A program made the translations under genes and the position numbers. The notes under the pieces are model-generated. The model ran no database searches, was not told where the DNA came from, and saw only the letters and a program-made list of their open reading frames with translations. A stretch of DNA of 43,426 nt from Thermodesulfobacteriota bacterium (GTDB lineage: Bacteria; Desulfobacterota_D; UBA1144; Nemesobacterales; UBA2774): NCBI GenBank assembly GCA_021604765.1, contig BQJP01000023.1, forward strand, positions 1-43,426, given 5' to 3'. Of the stretch, positions 33,501-41,878 are shown in pieces; position 1 is the first letter of the stretch; each line of letters opens with the position of its first letter.

Positions 33501-34160
33501 ATGAAGATAGCACTATTGGGTGGTACAGGAGATATAGCTGAAGGACTAGTGCTTAGATGGTCCAAGGCAGGGCATGAAATTATCGTAGGGTCGAGGAGTG
33601 AAGAAAAAGCTCAAACTATTACTGACGAATACAAAGAGAAGTTAGCGAGCTTAGGTATTGAAGGGCAGATTACAGGAATGGCAAATGCTGACGCAGCCAA
33701 AGCTGCCGAAGTTGTGATTATCAGTATTCCTCCTGAGTATGCCGCATCAACAATCGAATCAATCAAAGACAGCTTCACCAATCAGGTAGTTGTTACACCA
33801 GTTGTTCCTATGTCTAGACATGAAGACAAAGCATTCATGTTTGAGCCGCCAGAGCACGGATCTTGTGCACTAGAGATACAGGCAGCACTTCCTGAGACTG
33901 CAAGGCTTGTATCCGCATATCATAACCTTCCGGCTAAAGAGCTTAGCCAAGTCGAAGAGGATCTAGATTATGATGTGGTAATTTGCGGAGATGATGAAGA
34001 GGCAAAAGCAATTGTTACAAAAATCACAGAAGATATGCCTACAATGAGAGTACTAGATGCGGGACCACTAAAACTCTCTCCAATGATCGAGGCTATTACA
34101 CCACTTATTGTTAATTTAAACGTTAAGCACAAAAAACATTTTTCTGTAAAATTTGTCTAA
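33501..34160 (+). CDS. npdG: F420-dependent NADP oxidoreductase (NpdG-like)
   Basis: A 219-residue Rossmann protein. The opening KIALLGGTGDIAEGLVLRWS has the GGTGD variant of the dinucleotide motif typical of F420H2:NADP reductase, followed by GHEIIVGSRSEEKA with the Ser/Arg NADP-binding pair. VVISIPPEYAASTIESI and SAYHNLPAKEL also fit, as does the C-terminal LDAGPLKLSPMIEAITPLIV. The enzyme passes hydride between F420 and NADP. It supports F420 use in this organism, in line with the luciferase-like gene at 20999. A GGAGAG lies 8 bases before the ATG and a terminator follows. Confidence 0.9.
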   Translation: MKIALLGGTGDIAEGLVLRWSKAGHEIIVGSRSEEKAQTITDEYKEKLASLGIEGQITGMANADAAKAAEVVIISIPPEYAASTIESIKDSFTNQVVVTPVVPMSRHEDKAFMFEPPEHGSCALEIQAALPETARLVSAYHNLPAKELSQVEEDLDYDVVICGDDEEAKAIVTKITEDMPTMRVLDAGPLKLSPMIEAITPLIVNLNVKHKKHFSVKFV

Positions 34161-34169
34161 TAAATTTCA

Positions 34170-34197
34170 GGGGCAGTTTTCAGACTGTCCCTTTTTT
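34170..34197. terminator. intrinsic terminator between npdG and yjbQ
   Basis: GGGGCAGT (34170-34177) pairs with ACTGTCCC (34184-34191) around a 6-base loop, with one G-U pair, followed by T6 (34192-34197). It serves npdG on the plus strand. The minus-strand gene yjbQ ends inside the T-run, but the minus strand has no long U-run after the stem. Confidence 0.88.
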
Positions 34198-34615
34198 ACT
34201 CTCCCATAATTTGAAGAATAATCTCTCTTGATCTAGGCCTAGTATCAAAATCTACAAATATTATCTGCTGCCATGTCCCTAACAATAATCTAGATGAAGT
34301 AAAAGGAACTGTTAACGAAGCTCCCTGAAGAGCCGCTCTTACATGAGAGTAACCGTTACCGTCTCCCCATCTGGCGTCATGATGATATCCAATATCTTTT
34401 GGAGCAATTCTCTCGATTGCTTCCTGATAATCCCTGATCGCTCCGCTCTCGTATTCAATCGTGGTGACACCCGCTGTCGATCCGGGGATAAAAATCGTCA
34501 CTGCTCCCGATGATACTCCAGAATCACTTACACCCTTAGCAACCTCTTGAGTGATATCTATTAAATCACTATCACCATTTGTTTCCAGTCTAAGACCCTG
34601 AGTTATTACAGCCAC
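34196..34615 (-). CDS. YjbQ/UPF0047 family protein
   Basis: A 139-residue protein covering the complete UPF0047 domain. SGAVTIFIPGSTAGVTTIEY, HHDARWGDGNGYSHVRAAL and LLLGTWQQIIFVDFDTRPRS are the conserved blocks, with clustered His and Asp that may bind a metal. Weak thiamine-phosphate synthase activity has been reported for the family, but the physiological role is unclear. The start is GTG (34613-34615), 10 bases after the stop of the metallo-beta-lactamase-like gene, so the two are probably co-transcribed. Confidence 0.92.
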   Translation of the reverse strand: MAVITQGLRLETNGDSDLIDITQEVAKGVSDSGVSSGAVTIFIPGSTAGVTTIEYESGAIRDYQEAIERIAPKDIGYHHDARWGDGNGYSHVRAALQGASLTVPFTSSRLLLGTWQQIIFVDFDTRPRSREIILQIMGE

Positions 34616-34625
34616 TCTGCATCTC

Positions 34626-35594
34626 CTATAAAAGATTTAGTTGAGTAGGTTTTTCAAGCGCAATCGCTTCATATCCATTGTTTTGTAATGTTTTAGCAAA
34701 CTCGTTGGCATATTTGTCAATTAGATAAACTTTTTCCGGATTTACTTTTTCCACATATTTCAGAAGTTCATCATATCCGGCTCGAGTACTGAAAGTGAAT
34801 GCTCTATCCGCATTAAATTCAGATGTAATAGAGGATAATTCTTCTGTACCGCTCTCAATAATAATTGCTGATTTCTTACTCTTGATTTTATGGATGTTAG
34901 CGGAATCAATTTTTTCCAGTGGCATGATTACAACTTGTTCTTCAATATCTTCAGATTGTAGAAGCTCATAATCACCAAAACTTACTCCCAGTTCTTCGTA
35001 TATTTTGGTAACATTATAAATTGATTTATGTAATCTGAGCTTAAACCCGCTTTCTCCTAGTGCTTTAATAATATCTTGTGCCACACCCATGGTATTAGCC
35101 ATTAGCATTGGTGTCGAATTTGAAGATAAAGCTTCCCCAATAAATTTTATTAAGGGCTCCATGGATTCCTCGAATCTAGGAAAAATATACTCTGGTAATC
35201 CGAAGGAGCATTTTAAAACCAGAACATTGCAATGTTTAATACTTATACTCTCCGCCGTAGGCAGTTCCTTTAAATTTATGTCTCCAGAATAGATCAACGT
35301 CTTTTCGCTTTTATCGACAATTATCTGAGCAGAACCTAACATATGGCCTGAGGGAATCAGTTCAACCTGGAGATTGCCGAGAGAGAAGGGCCTGTAGAAT
35401 GGGCAAGCAAGAAGTACTGATTTTTTAACCTTCTTTTCTAAAAACTTAATAGTTTCATGTGTCGCTATAATTTTTTCAGGTGGAGTAAATTTATCTATAT
35501 CTGCGTTGGAAATGAAAGAAAGCCTTGCTTTCTTTTTGGAATCAAACCACAGACCAGTGCCTTTTAAGTGTATTCCATTGTTATATTCAATCAT
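34626..35594 (-). CDS. degenerate metallo-beta-lactamase-fold exonuclease-like protein
   Basis: A 322-residue protein aligning by eye with mRNA 3'-processing or ligase-associated MBL exonucleases (COG1236-like). The order of blocks is kept, but most metal ligands are gone. The usual HxHxDH is here NADIDK (residues 30-35), so three of its four ligands are changed. H84 in SGHMLGSAQI and D105 in YSGDIN remain. The usual ESTYG block is KCSFG (128-132), and the late SxHAD motif is STRAGYDEL (269-277), losing His and Asp. It is therefore probably not a zinc nuclease and may be a nucleic-acid-binding or structural relative. The C terminus ends PTQLNLL. It lies upstream of yjbQ. Confidence 0.72.
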   Translation of the reverse strand: MIEYNNGIHLKGTGLWFDSKKKARLSFISNADIDKFTPPEKIIATHETIKFLEKKVKKSVLLACPFYRPFSLGNLQVELIPSGHMLGSAQIIVDKSEKTLIYSGDINLKELPTAESISIKHCNVLVLKCSFGLPEYIFPRFEESMEPLIKFIGEALSSNSTPMLMANTMGVAQDIIKALGESGFKLRLHKSIYNVTKIYEELGVSFGDYELLQSEDIEEQVVIMPLEKIDSANIHKIKSKKSAIIIESGTEELSSITSEFNADRAFTFSTRAGYDELLKYVEKVNPEKVYLIDKYANEFAKTLQNNGYEAIALEKPTQLNLL

Positions 35595-35668
35595 TAAGGT
35601 TGATTAGAGTTTACTTTTGGGAGGCATGGTTTTCAAGCCAAAATAAGCAGCCGTTCGGATATTATAAA

Positions 35669-36082
35669 TTATTCAATCACTACGTCTAAAATAAATTCTT
35701 CTTGCACGAATTTCCATTTTCCGTTTTCTTTAACAAGATATACAATTCCATCGATAGGTTCATTGCTAGAAGTATCGACACCATCAACTGTTAATATAGC
35801 CGTATCACCATCAATTTTAGAAGAAATTGCTTTTATTTTAATCTTCTTTCTCTCTTCTTTTACGATTTCGAGGAAGAGAGCTTCATCTTCTTTTGTTATT
35901 TCGCCCATTTGGTTTATGTTGTTTTGCGATAGGTAAGGTTTTAGATCATTAATGGATTTAGCTTTTTTTGTTGTTTCTACATAGGAATTATAAAATTTGA
36001 TAGTTTCATCTTCTTGGGCAATTGCAGTTGATGAAATCAAAATACTAAATAATAGTGCAAAAGATATAGTATATTTTCTCAT
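35669..36082 (-). CDS. small secreted protein, possible NTF2-like fold
   Basis: A 137-residue protein with a clear signal peptide (ISFALLFSILISSTAIA, cut before QEDET). The mature part is one helix-rich segment (EEALFLEIVKEERKK-like) followed by strands that read KIKAISSKIDGDTAILTVDG and GIVYLVKENGKWKFVQEEF. The last pattern, ending with xLVKENGKWK, is common in DUF4878/SnoaL-like periplasmic proteins. Function is unknown. It is divergent from the M42 aminopeptidase, and their -35 boxes overlap. Confidence 0.75.
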   Translation of the reverse strand: MRKYTISFALLFSILISSTAIAQEDETIKFYNSYVETTKKAKSINDLKPYLSQNNINQMGEITKEDEALFLEIVKEERKKIKIKAISSKIDGDTAILTVDGVDTSSNEPIDGIVYLVKENGKWKFVQEEFILDVVIE

Positions 36083-36130
36083 TTCTTTCTCCGTAATTTT
36101 AATGATATTAGTCAGTCATTTTTTTTCTAA

Positions 36131-36159
36131 AGAATACCAAGCACATATATTGTTGACAA
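36131..36159 (-). promoter_or_regulatory. promoter of the small secreted protein
   Basis: On the minus strand TTGTCA (36154-36159) and TATTCT (36131-36136) are 17 bases apart. The -35 box shares five bases with that of the plus-strand promoter. Confidence 0.6.
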
Positions 36160-36182
36160 GGAATACTTATAGCGGTGATAAT
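36153..36182 (+). promoter_or_regulatory. promoter of the M42 peptidase (and perhaps uvrA) unit
   Basis: A perfect TTGACA (36153-36158) and GATAAT (36177-36182) are 18 bases apart, about 70 bases before the ATG at 36252. Confidence 0.6.
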
Positions 36183-36251
36183 TTTCAGGACGATTTTTAA
36201 AATCAATTACAAAAAACTCACATAAAAATTATAGTTCTAGGAGAGTAATTT

Positions 36252-37325
36252 ATGGATAAGACTGAAAATCTACTTAAAGATCTCACTGAAGCGCACGGTA
36301 TTCCCGGATATGAAGCAGAGGTGCGCAAGGTTATTAGAGATTATTTCAAAACCATAGGCGAAATAGAAGAAGATAATATGGGAAGTCTTATCTGTAAGAA
36401 ACTTGGTAAAGACCCCTCTCCTAAAATAATGTTAGCCGGACATATGGACGAGGTTGGATTTATGGTTAAACACATATCATCAGACGGGTATATAAGATTC
36501 ACCACTTTAGGTGGTTGGTGGGATCAAGTACTACTCAGCCAACGTGTGGCAATAAAAACAGGAAAAGGCGACGTAATAGGGGTAATAGGGGCAAAACCAC
36601 CACATCTTCTTTCTCTTGAGGAAAGAAATAAAGTAGTTGTAAGGAAGAATATGTACATTGATATAGGCGCTACGTCTGAGAAAGATGTCGAGAAAGCGGG
36701 AGTAAGAGTTGGCGACCCAATAGTACCTGTAAGTGAGTTTACTGTTTTAGCTAATCCTAAAACTTACATGTGTAAGGCATTTGATGACCGTGTTGGTTGC
36801 GGTGTTGTTATTTCAGCTCTGAGTTCACTCAAAAAGAGTCATCCCAACACTCTCTATGGAGTTGCAACTGTGCAAGAAGAGGTTGGAGTAAGGGGAGCGA
36901 CCACAAGTGTAGATATGGTTGATCCGGATATAGCAATAATCCTTGAGTCAGATATTGCGGGAGATGTTCCAGGAATAAAACCAGATGAATCTTCAACAAA
37001 ATTTGCAGGCGGACCTTCTTTGCTTTTATATGACGCTCGCATGATACCGAATTTAAAACTTAGAGATTTAGTAATTGATACTGCCAAGAAAAATAAGATA
37101 CCTCTTCAATTTACTACTATGGAAGGAGGGGCTACGGATGGTTCTGTTATCCATCTTCATAAATATGGAGTGCCTACAGTAGTGTTAGGTGTGCCTTCCA
37201 GACATATCCATAGCCACAATTCAATTATTCATAGAGACGATTTTGACTATACTGTTAAGCTTTTAAAAGCTGTTGTTCAAAAGCTAGATAAAAAAACTGT
37301 TCAAGAAATTAAGTCGTTCAGATAA
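36252..37325 (+). CDS. M42-family metal-dependent aminopeptidase
   Basis: A 357-residue cytosolic metallopeptidase of the tetrahedral aminopeptidase type. The dimetal site can be followed: AGHMDEVGFMV (His and Asp), the bridging Asp of KAFDDRVGCGV, the Glu pair of VQEEVGVRGA, Asp of ESDIAGD, and the final His in PSRHIHSHNS. The loop VIGVIGAKPPHLLSLEER is also usual. Members cut short peptides from the N terminus after proteasome or Lon action; some were once named glucanases (FrvX). A GGAG lies 7 bases before the ATG. uvrA follows after 88 bases. Confidence 0.94.
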   Translation: MDKTENLLKDLTEAHGIPGYEAEVRKVIRDYFKTIGEIEEDNMGSLICKKLGKDPSPKIMLAGHMDEVGFMVKHISSDGYIRFTTLGGWWDQVLLSQRVAIKTGKGDVIGVIGAKPPHLLSLEERNKVVVRKNMYIDIGATSEKDVEKAGVRVGDPIVPVSEFTVLANPKTYMCKAFDDRVGCGVVISALSSLKKSHPNTLYGVATVQEEVGVRGATTSVDMVDPDIAIILESDIAGDVPGIKPDESSTKFAGGPSLLLYDARMIPNLKLRDLVIDTAKKNKIPLQFTTMEGGATDGSVIHLHKYGVPTVVLGVPSRHIHSHNSIIHRDDFDYTVKLLKAVVQKLDKKTVQEIKSFR

Positions 37326-37360
37326 TCATTCTAAACTTAACATAGGTTTCAAGTTTTATT

Positions 37361-37379
37361 ATGATAAAGAGATTATCAT
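37361..37379. promoter_or_regulatory. palindrome upstream of uvrA
   Basis: ATGATAA (37361-37367) and TTATCAT (37373-37379) form a perfect inverted repeat around AGAGA, 35 bases before the uvrA start. No T-run follows, so it is not a standard terminator. It may be an operator, or a hairpin in the leader. Confidence 0.45.
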
Positions 37380-37413
37380 GACTCTCTAAATTGCTGGTAA
37401 ACTTAAGGACACT

Positions 37414-40242
37414 TTGGAATTCATAAAAATTACTGGAGCAAGAGAACATAACTTGCAGGATGTCTCTCTTTCTATTCCCAGAGGAAAACTTGTAGTTATA
37501 ACCGGGGTCAGCGGTTCTGGTAAATCTTCGCTTGCCTTCGATACAATATTTGCGGAAGGTCAGAGAAGGTATATGGAATCTTTGTCTGCCTACGCAAGAC
37601 AGTTTGTAGAGAAAATCGATAAGCCCGATGTGGATTCCATTGAAGGCCTTTCTCCTTCCATTTCTGTAGATCAAAAAACATTTCAAAGAAATCCCAGGTC
37701 AACTGTAGGAACAATAACAGAGATTTACGATTTCCTGCGGCTCTTATTTGCCCGTATAGGAAAACCTTATTGTTATAAATGCGGAGTAGAGATCTCTGCA
37801 CAAAGCCTCGATAAAATGGTGGAGCGTGTTTCGTCGCTTGGTAAGGGAGAAAAAATTTCAATCTACTCCCCGATAGTTCAGGGAAGAAAGGGTGAATACA
37901 GAAAAGAGCTCGAGGAGCTTAGATCTGAGGGATATCTAAGGGTCAGGATTAACGGCGATATATATGACCTGGATGAAGAAGTTAGCATTAATAAGAACAA
38001 GAAACATACTATAGAGCTTTTGGTGGATGTGGCTGTAATCCGCTCAGAGAATATGGCAGAGAGAATAAGAGAGTCTTTGCAAATCGCTTTAAAACGCTCA
38101 GGTGGCGTAGCTGTTGTAGAATCAGAAAAAGGTGAACAGTTTACTTTCAGCGATAAGTTCGCGTGCCCACAGTGCGGCATGAGTTATCCCGAGATCTCTC
38201 CCCGACTATTTTCTTTTAACAGTCCCTACGGTTCCTGCAAAGCATGTCACGGTATCGGGACAAATTCTTTTTGTGATCCAGAGCTCTTGATTGATCCTGA
38301 TCTCTCAATATCGGATGGAGCAATCATACCCTGGAGAAATTCAAGCTATTTTAAACAGATTATCGATAATGTGTCAGAATACTACGGTTTCAGTCTGACT
38401 ACTCCATTTAATAAACTTCCCGCAAAAATCAAGAAAATAATTGTATACGGTTCAGGCGATGAAGAGGTTATGTTCTACAAGGAAAGAAAAGGTAGGGTTC
38501 TAAAATACTGGGAAACTTATTCAGGAGTATTAGGAATAACATCTCAGTGGTTTAAGGAGACCGAATCTCCAGAGATAAGAGAGAAATTATCTCAGTATAT
38601 GAGAACCTCAACATGCACTGTATGTGACGGTTCTAGGCTTAGAAAAGAAGCGCTCTCAATTTTTGTAGAGGATAAATCAATTTATGATTTTGCTATGATG
38701 CCAGTCGAAAATGCGCTTGAATTCTTTACAAATCTTAAGCTTAAAGGCCGAGATGAGGTAATAGGAGAAAGAGTAATAAAAGAAATTAAGTCCCGACTCA
38801 GGTTTCTAGATGATGTTGGGCTCAGCTACCTTTCTTTAGACCGCTCAGCCCCAACTCTATCTGGCGGTGAAGCTCAGAGGATAAGACTTGCCACTCAGGT
38901 TGGATCAAAACTTACAGGCATTACATATGTACTAGACGAACCTACAATAGGTCTTCATTCTAGAGATAATTTGAGGCTTATAGAAACTCTTAAATCCTTA
39001 AGAGACAGCGGCAATTCAATAATAGTTGTGGAACATGATGAGGAAACTATAAGAAATGCTGATTTCGTTGTTGATATTGGCCCAGGTGCTGGTGAAAAAG
39101 GGGGAGAAATTGTATCAGCGGGTGGAGTCGTCAACTTAACACAAAACAAATCTTCTCTTACAGGTGGTTACTTATCCGGAGGACTAGAGATTGTTTTGCC
39201 GAAGTCACGAAGGAAACCAAAGGGGCATATATCTATCAAGGGCGCCGTAGAACATAATTTGAAAAATATTGATGTTGATTTTCCTTTGGGAGTATTTACT
39301 TGTGTTACCGGCGTTTCAGGATCGGGTAAAAGCACTCTTGTTATTGATACACTCTATAATGCACTCAGCCGTTCTATATACAATAGTAAGGAGCTGATCG
39401 GTAAGCATAAGAAAATAAACGGTTTTAAGAATATTGATAAGGTTCTAAATGTAGAACAAAGCCCTATTGGAAGAACTCCTAGATCCAATCCCGCCACATA
39501 TACAGGTCTGTTCTCTCCAATCAGAGATCTGTTCTCCATGCTCCCTCAAGCGAACGCAAGGGGTTATAAACCTGGCAGATTCAGCTTTAATGTAAGTGAT
39601 GGCAGGTGCAGTGTATGCGGGGGTCATGGGACTGAAAAAATTGAGATGCACTTTCTACCTGATGTATATGTAACTTGTGAGAGATGTGGTGGGAGCAGAT
39701 ACAATTCAGAGACGCTTGAGATTAAATACAATGGTAAGAGCATTGCGGATGTGCTGGATATGACAGTTAGCGAAGCTCATAAGTTTTTTAAAAATGTTCC
39801 TAATTTAAAGTCTAAGCTTGAGGTGCTTGAAGCGGTTGGACTAGAGTACATTAGGTTGGGTCAAGCCGCAACTACACTTTCGGGAGGAGAAGCTCAGCGA
39901 ATAAAACTTTCAAAAGAGCTTTCAAGGCGCGATACAGGAAACACCATATACATACTTGACGAGCCCACAATTGGTCTTCATTTTGATGATGTTAGAAAAC
40001 TTCTTTTAGTTATCCAAGAGCTGACTAACAAAGGCAATACTGTAATAGTTATCGAACATAACCTTGATGTGATAAAATGTGCTGATCATTTAATAGATAT
40101 GGGTCCAGAGGGTGGTGAGGCAGGAGGGCAGATCGTAGCTCAAGGGACTCCTGAGAAAGTATCAAAGGTTAAAGGTTCTTATACGGGTATGTTTTTGAAA
40201 AAGATTTTAGCAAACAAGAAAAGTAGTAAGGGATCACACTAG
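37414..40242 (+). CDS. uvrA: excinuclease ABC subunit A
   Basis: A 942-residue DNA damage-recognition ATPase of nucleotide excision repair. The first Walker A is TGVSGSGKSSLAFDT and the second TGVSGSGKSTLVIDT, each with its paired signature (TLSGGEAQRI, twice) and Walker B (YVLDEPTIGLHSRD, YILDEPTIGLHFDD). The zinc-binding cysteines are in CPQCGMSYPEI...CKACHGIG and in CSVCGGHG...CERCGG. The opening is EFIKITGAREHNLQDVSLSI. The start is TTG (37414-37416), with AAGGA just upstream. Length is normal. uppP begins immediately after its stop. Confidence 0.98.
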   Translation: MEFIKITGAREHNLQDVSLSIPRGKLVVITGVSGSGKSSLAFDTIFAEGQRRYMESLSAYARQFVEKIDKPDVDSIEGLSPSISVDQKTFQRNPRSTVGTITEIYDFLRLLFARIGKPYCYKCGVEISAQSLDKMVERVSSLGKGEKISIYSPIVQGRKGEYRKELEELRSEGYLRVRINGDIYDLDEEVSINKNKKHTIELLVDVAVIRSENMAERIRESLQIALKRSGGVAVVESEKGEQFTFSDKFACPQCGMSYPEISPRLFSFNSPYGSCKACHGIGTNSFCDPELLIDPDLSISDGAIIPWRNSSYFKQIIDNVSEYYGFSLTTPFNKLPAKIKKIIVYGSGDEEVMFYKERKGRVLKYWETYSGVLGITSQWFKETESPEIREKLSQYMRTSTCTVCDGSRLRKEALSIFVEDKSIYDFAMMPVENALEFFTNLKLKGRDEVIGERVIKEIKSRLRFLDDVGLSYLSLDRSAPTLSGGEAQRIRLATQVGSKLTGITYVLDEPTIGLHSRDNLRLIETLKSLRDSGNSIIVVEHDEETIRNADFVVDIGPGAGEKGGEIVSAGGVVNLTQNKSSLTGGYLSGGLEIVLPKSRRKPKGHISIKGAVEHNLKNIDVDFPLGVFTCVTGVSGSGKSTLVIDTLYNALSRSIYNSKELIGKHKKINGFKNIDKVLNVEQSPIGRTPRSNPATYTGLFSPIRDLFSMLPQANARGYKPGRFSFNVSDGRCSVCGGHGTEKIEMHFLPDVYVTCERCGGSRYNSETLEIKYNGKSIADVLDMTVSEAHKFFKNVPNLKSKLEVLEAVGLEYIRLGQAATTLSGGEAQRIKLSKELSRRDTGNTIYILDEPTIGLHFDDVRKLLLVIQELTNKGNTVIVIEHNLDVIKCADHLIDMGPEGGEAGGQIVAQGTPEKVSKVKGSYTGMFLKKILANKKSSKGSH

Positions 40243-41046
40243 TTGGATTTATTGCAATCGATAATATTAGGAGCTATTCAGGGGATTACCGAGTTTTTAC
40301 CGGTAAGCAGCACGGCACATCTGGCGCTCTTTCCCTGGTTTTTCTCCTGGACGGATAATGGGCTTCCTTTTAATGTCGCTCTTCATATGGGAAGTCTTAT
40401 CGCTATCATCTATTATTTCTGGTGTGATTGGATTTTGATAATAAAGGAATTTGTTCAGAGCGTTCTTAGTTGGAGTTTCGAGGGACGTCCTAATGGAAAA
40501 ACCGGTTTGTATCTTATAATTGCAACTATCCCTGGTGGTTTGGCAGGTGTGCTTTTCGAAGAATATGCTGCAGGGCTTCTTAGGCATCCTCTGTCAATTG
40601 CTCTCTCCCTTTCATTCTTTGGTGTAATCCTTTATTTCTCAGACAGGTTCTCTAAAAAAAGCAAAACGGTTAGAGGAATGAATATGGTTGATTGTATTGT
40701 AATTGGCCTTTCTCAGGCGTTTGCAATCATTCCTGGGGTTTCACGCTCTGGAGTAACAATTTCAGGGGCTATGTTTAGAAATCTAAACCGTGAAGAAGCA
40801 GCAAAATTCTCCTTTTTATTGGGGGCACCACTGATTGCTGGGGCAGGAGTGTTTGAAGCGCGACACCTGGAGTACTCTGCTGTGATGAGTATACCCTTTA
40901 TAGCCGGAGTTTTAGCCTCAGCAGTTTTTGCATTCCTGGCTATTAAATTCTTGTTGAGATTTGTAAGAAAATCCAGCTATACGGTTTTTGTAGTATACAG
41001 ACTGGCACTTGCGGTCCTGATAGCTTTTCTATATTTGATGAGATAA
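40243..41046 (+). CDS. uppP: undecaprenyl-diphosphatase
   Basis: A 267-residue integral membrane phosphatase of the BacA type that recycles undecaprenyl diphosphate for cell-wall synthesis. GAIQGITEFLPVSSTAHLAL (residues 9-28) carries the active-site Glu and Ser, and FAIIPGVSRSGVTISGAMF the second conserved motif with Arg. There are about eight membrane helices. It starts with TTG directly after the uvrA TAG, so translation of the two genes is likely coupled; AAGGGA lies 9 bases upstream. Confidence 0.95.
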   Translation: MDLLQSIILGAIQGITEFLPVSSTAHLALFPWFFSWTDNGLPFNVALHMGSLIAIIYYFWCDWILIIKEFVQSVLSWSFEGRPNGKTGLYLIIATIPGGLAGVLFEEYAAGLLRHPLSIALSLSFFGVILYFSDRFSKKSKTVRGMNMVDCIVIGLSQAFAIIPGVSRSGVTISGAMFRNLNREEAAKFSFLLGAPLIAGAGVFEARHLEYSAVMSIPFIAGVLASAVFAFLAIKFLLRFVRKSSYTVFVVYRLALAVLIAFLYLMR

Positions 41047-41109
41047 CCGCTCACAATAACTTCAAATATTTAGACAATTCCTATAGTATTAATAAATGAG
41101 GTTACAAGA

Positions 41110-41823
41110 TTGATCGCACTGCTTACAGCAACATGGGATGAGATCAGGCTTTTAAAAAGGGAAATACAAATTTCTGAGCAAGGGACAAGTGGTGACTTGG
41201 AATACCTTCTTGGCAATCTATATGGCCAGTCTGTTATTGTAGCTGAGCTGGGCGTTGGAATAAGAAGAGCCAGAGTCGGGACTAGTTTTGTTATTCAAAA
41301 ATTCAAGCCATCTCTAATTATTGTTGGAGGCTTTGGCGGTGCTCTTAGTTCAGATCTTAATGTGGGGGATATTGTTTTAGGAGAATCCGTAACTAGTTTA
41401 AAGAAAAATGAATCTCTAGAGCTCTCTTGTGATATATCTGTCTCAGACTTAGATTTTAAAAAGGGACCAATTCTAAGTGAGAGCAGATTTATTAACGAAC
41501 CGGATCAAAAAAAGAATTTATTCGAGGCCTCTAATGCATTAGTTGTAGATATGGAAACATGGGGGGTCTCAGAAGCTGCTCAGCAAAGCAAAACTCCAGT
41601 GATTTCAATTCGTGCTGTTTCTGATGAGCATAACGAGAGATTGCCCGATATGGCAGCATTATATGGAAACAACGGTCAGTTTGATTTTGCAAAAGCAGAT
41701 AATTATTTTAAAGCAGCTCCGGATTTATTATCACCATATTTAAAATTTAGGTTCACAAACTCTCCCATGGCATCAGATTCACTGACTAAATTTCTTTCAG
41801 CTCTTATTCCAAATTTATTGTGA
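41110..41823 (+). CDS. nucleoside phosphorylase/MTA-SAH nucleosidase superfamily protein
   Basis: A 237-residue protein of the PNP/UDP phosphorylase fold. IALLTATWDEIRLLKREIQI resembles the MtnN opening (x-ALxAMxxE), SLIIVGGFGGALSSDLNVGD is the phosphorylase core, and NALVVDMETWGVSEAAQQ contains the DMET motif that binds ribose in this family, followed by ISIRAVSDEHNERLPD. It may be a futalosine hydrolase-, MtnN- or hopanoid-associated HpnG-like enzyme; the sequence alone does not decide. The start is TTG (41110-41112); upstream ATG codons hit a stop. It is 63 bases after uppP. Confidence 0.8.
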   Translation: MIALLTATWDEIRLLKREIQISEQGTSGDLEYLLGNLYGQSVIVAELGVGIRRARVGTSFVIQKFKPSLIIVGGFGGALSSDLNVGDIVLGESVTSLKKNESLELSCDISVSDLDFKKGPILSESRFINEPDQKKNLFEASNALVVDMETWGVSEAAQQSKTPVISIRAVSDEHNERLPDMAALYGNNGQFDFAKADNYFKAAPDLLSPYLKFRFTNSPMASDSLTKFLSALIPNLL

Positions 41824-41878
41824 TGCGGCAAAGATATACTTTCTTTACATCCATAGCTATCGGAGTAATCTTTTTAAC

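Noticed and set aside
37508-37861. Minus-strand frame inside uvrA, and other antisense frames along it
   Set aside because: They lie opposite conserved UvrA motifs and show no signal of their own.
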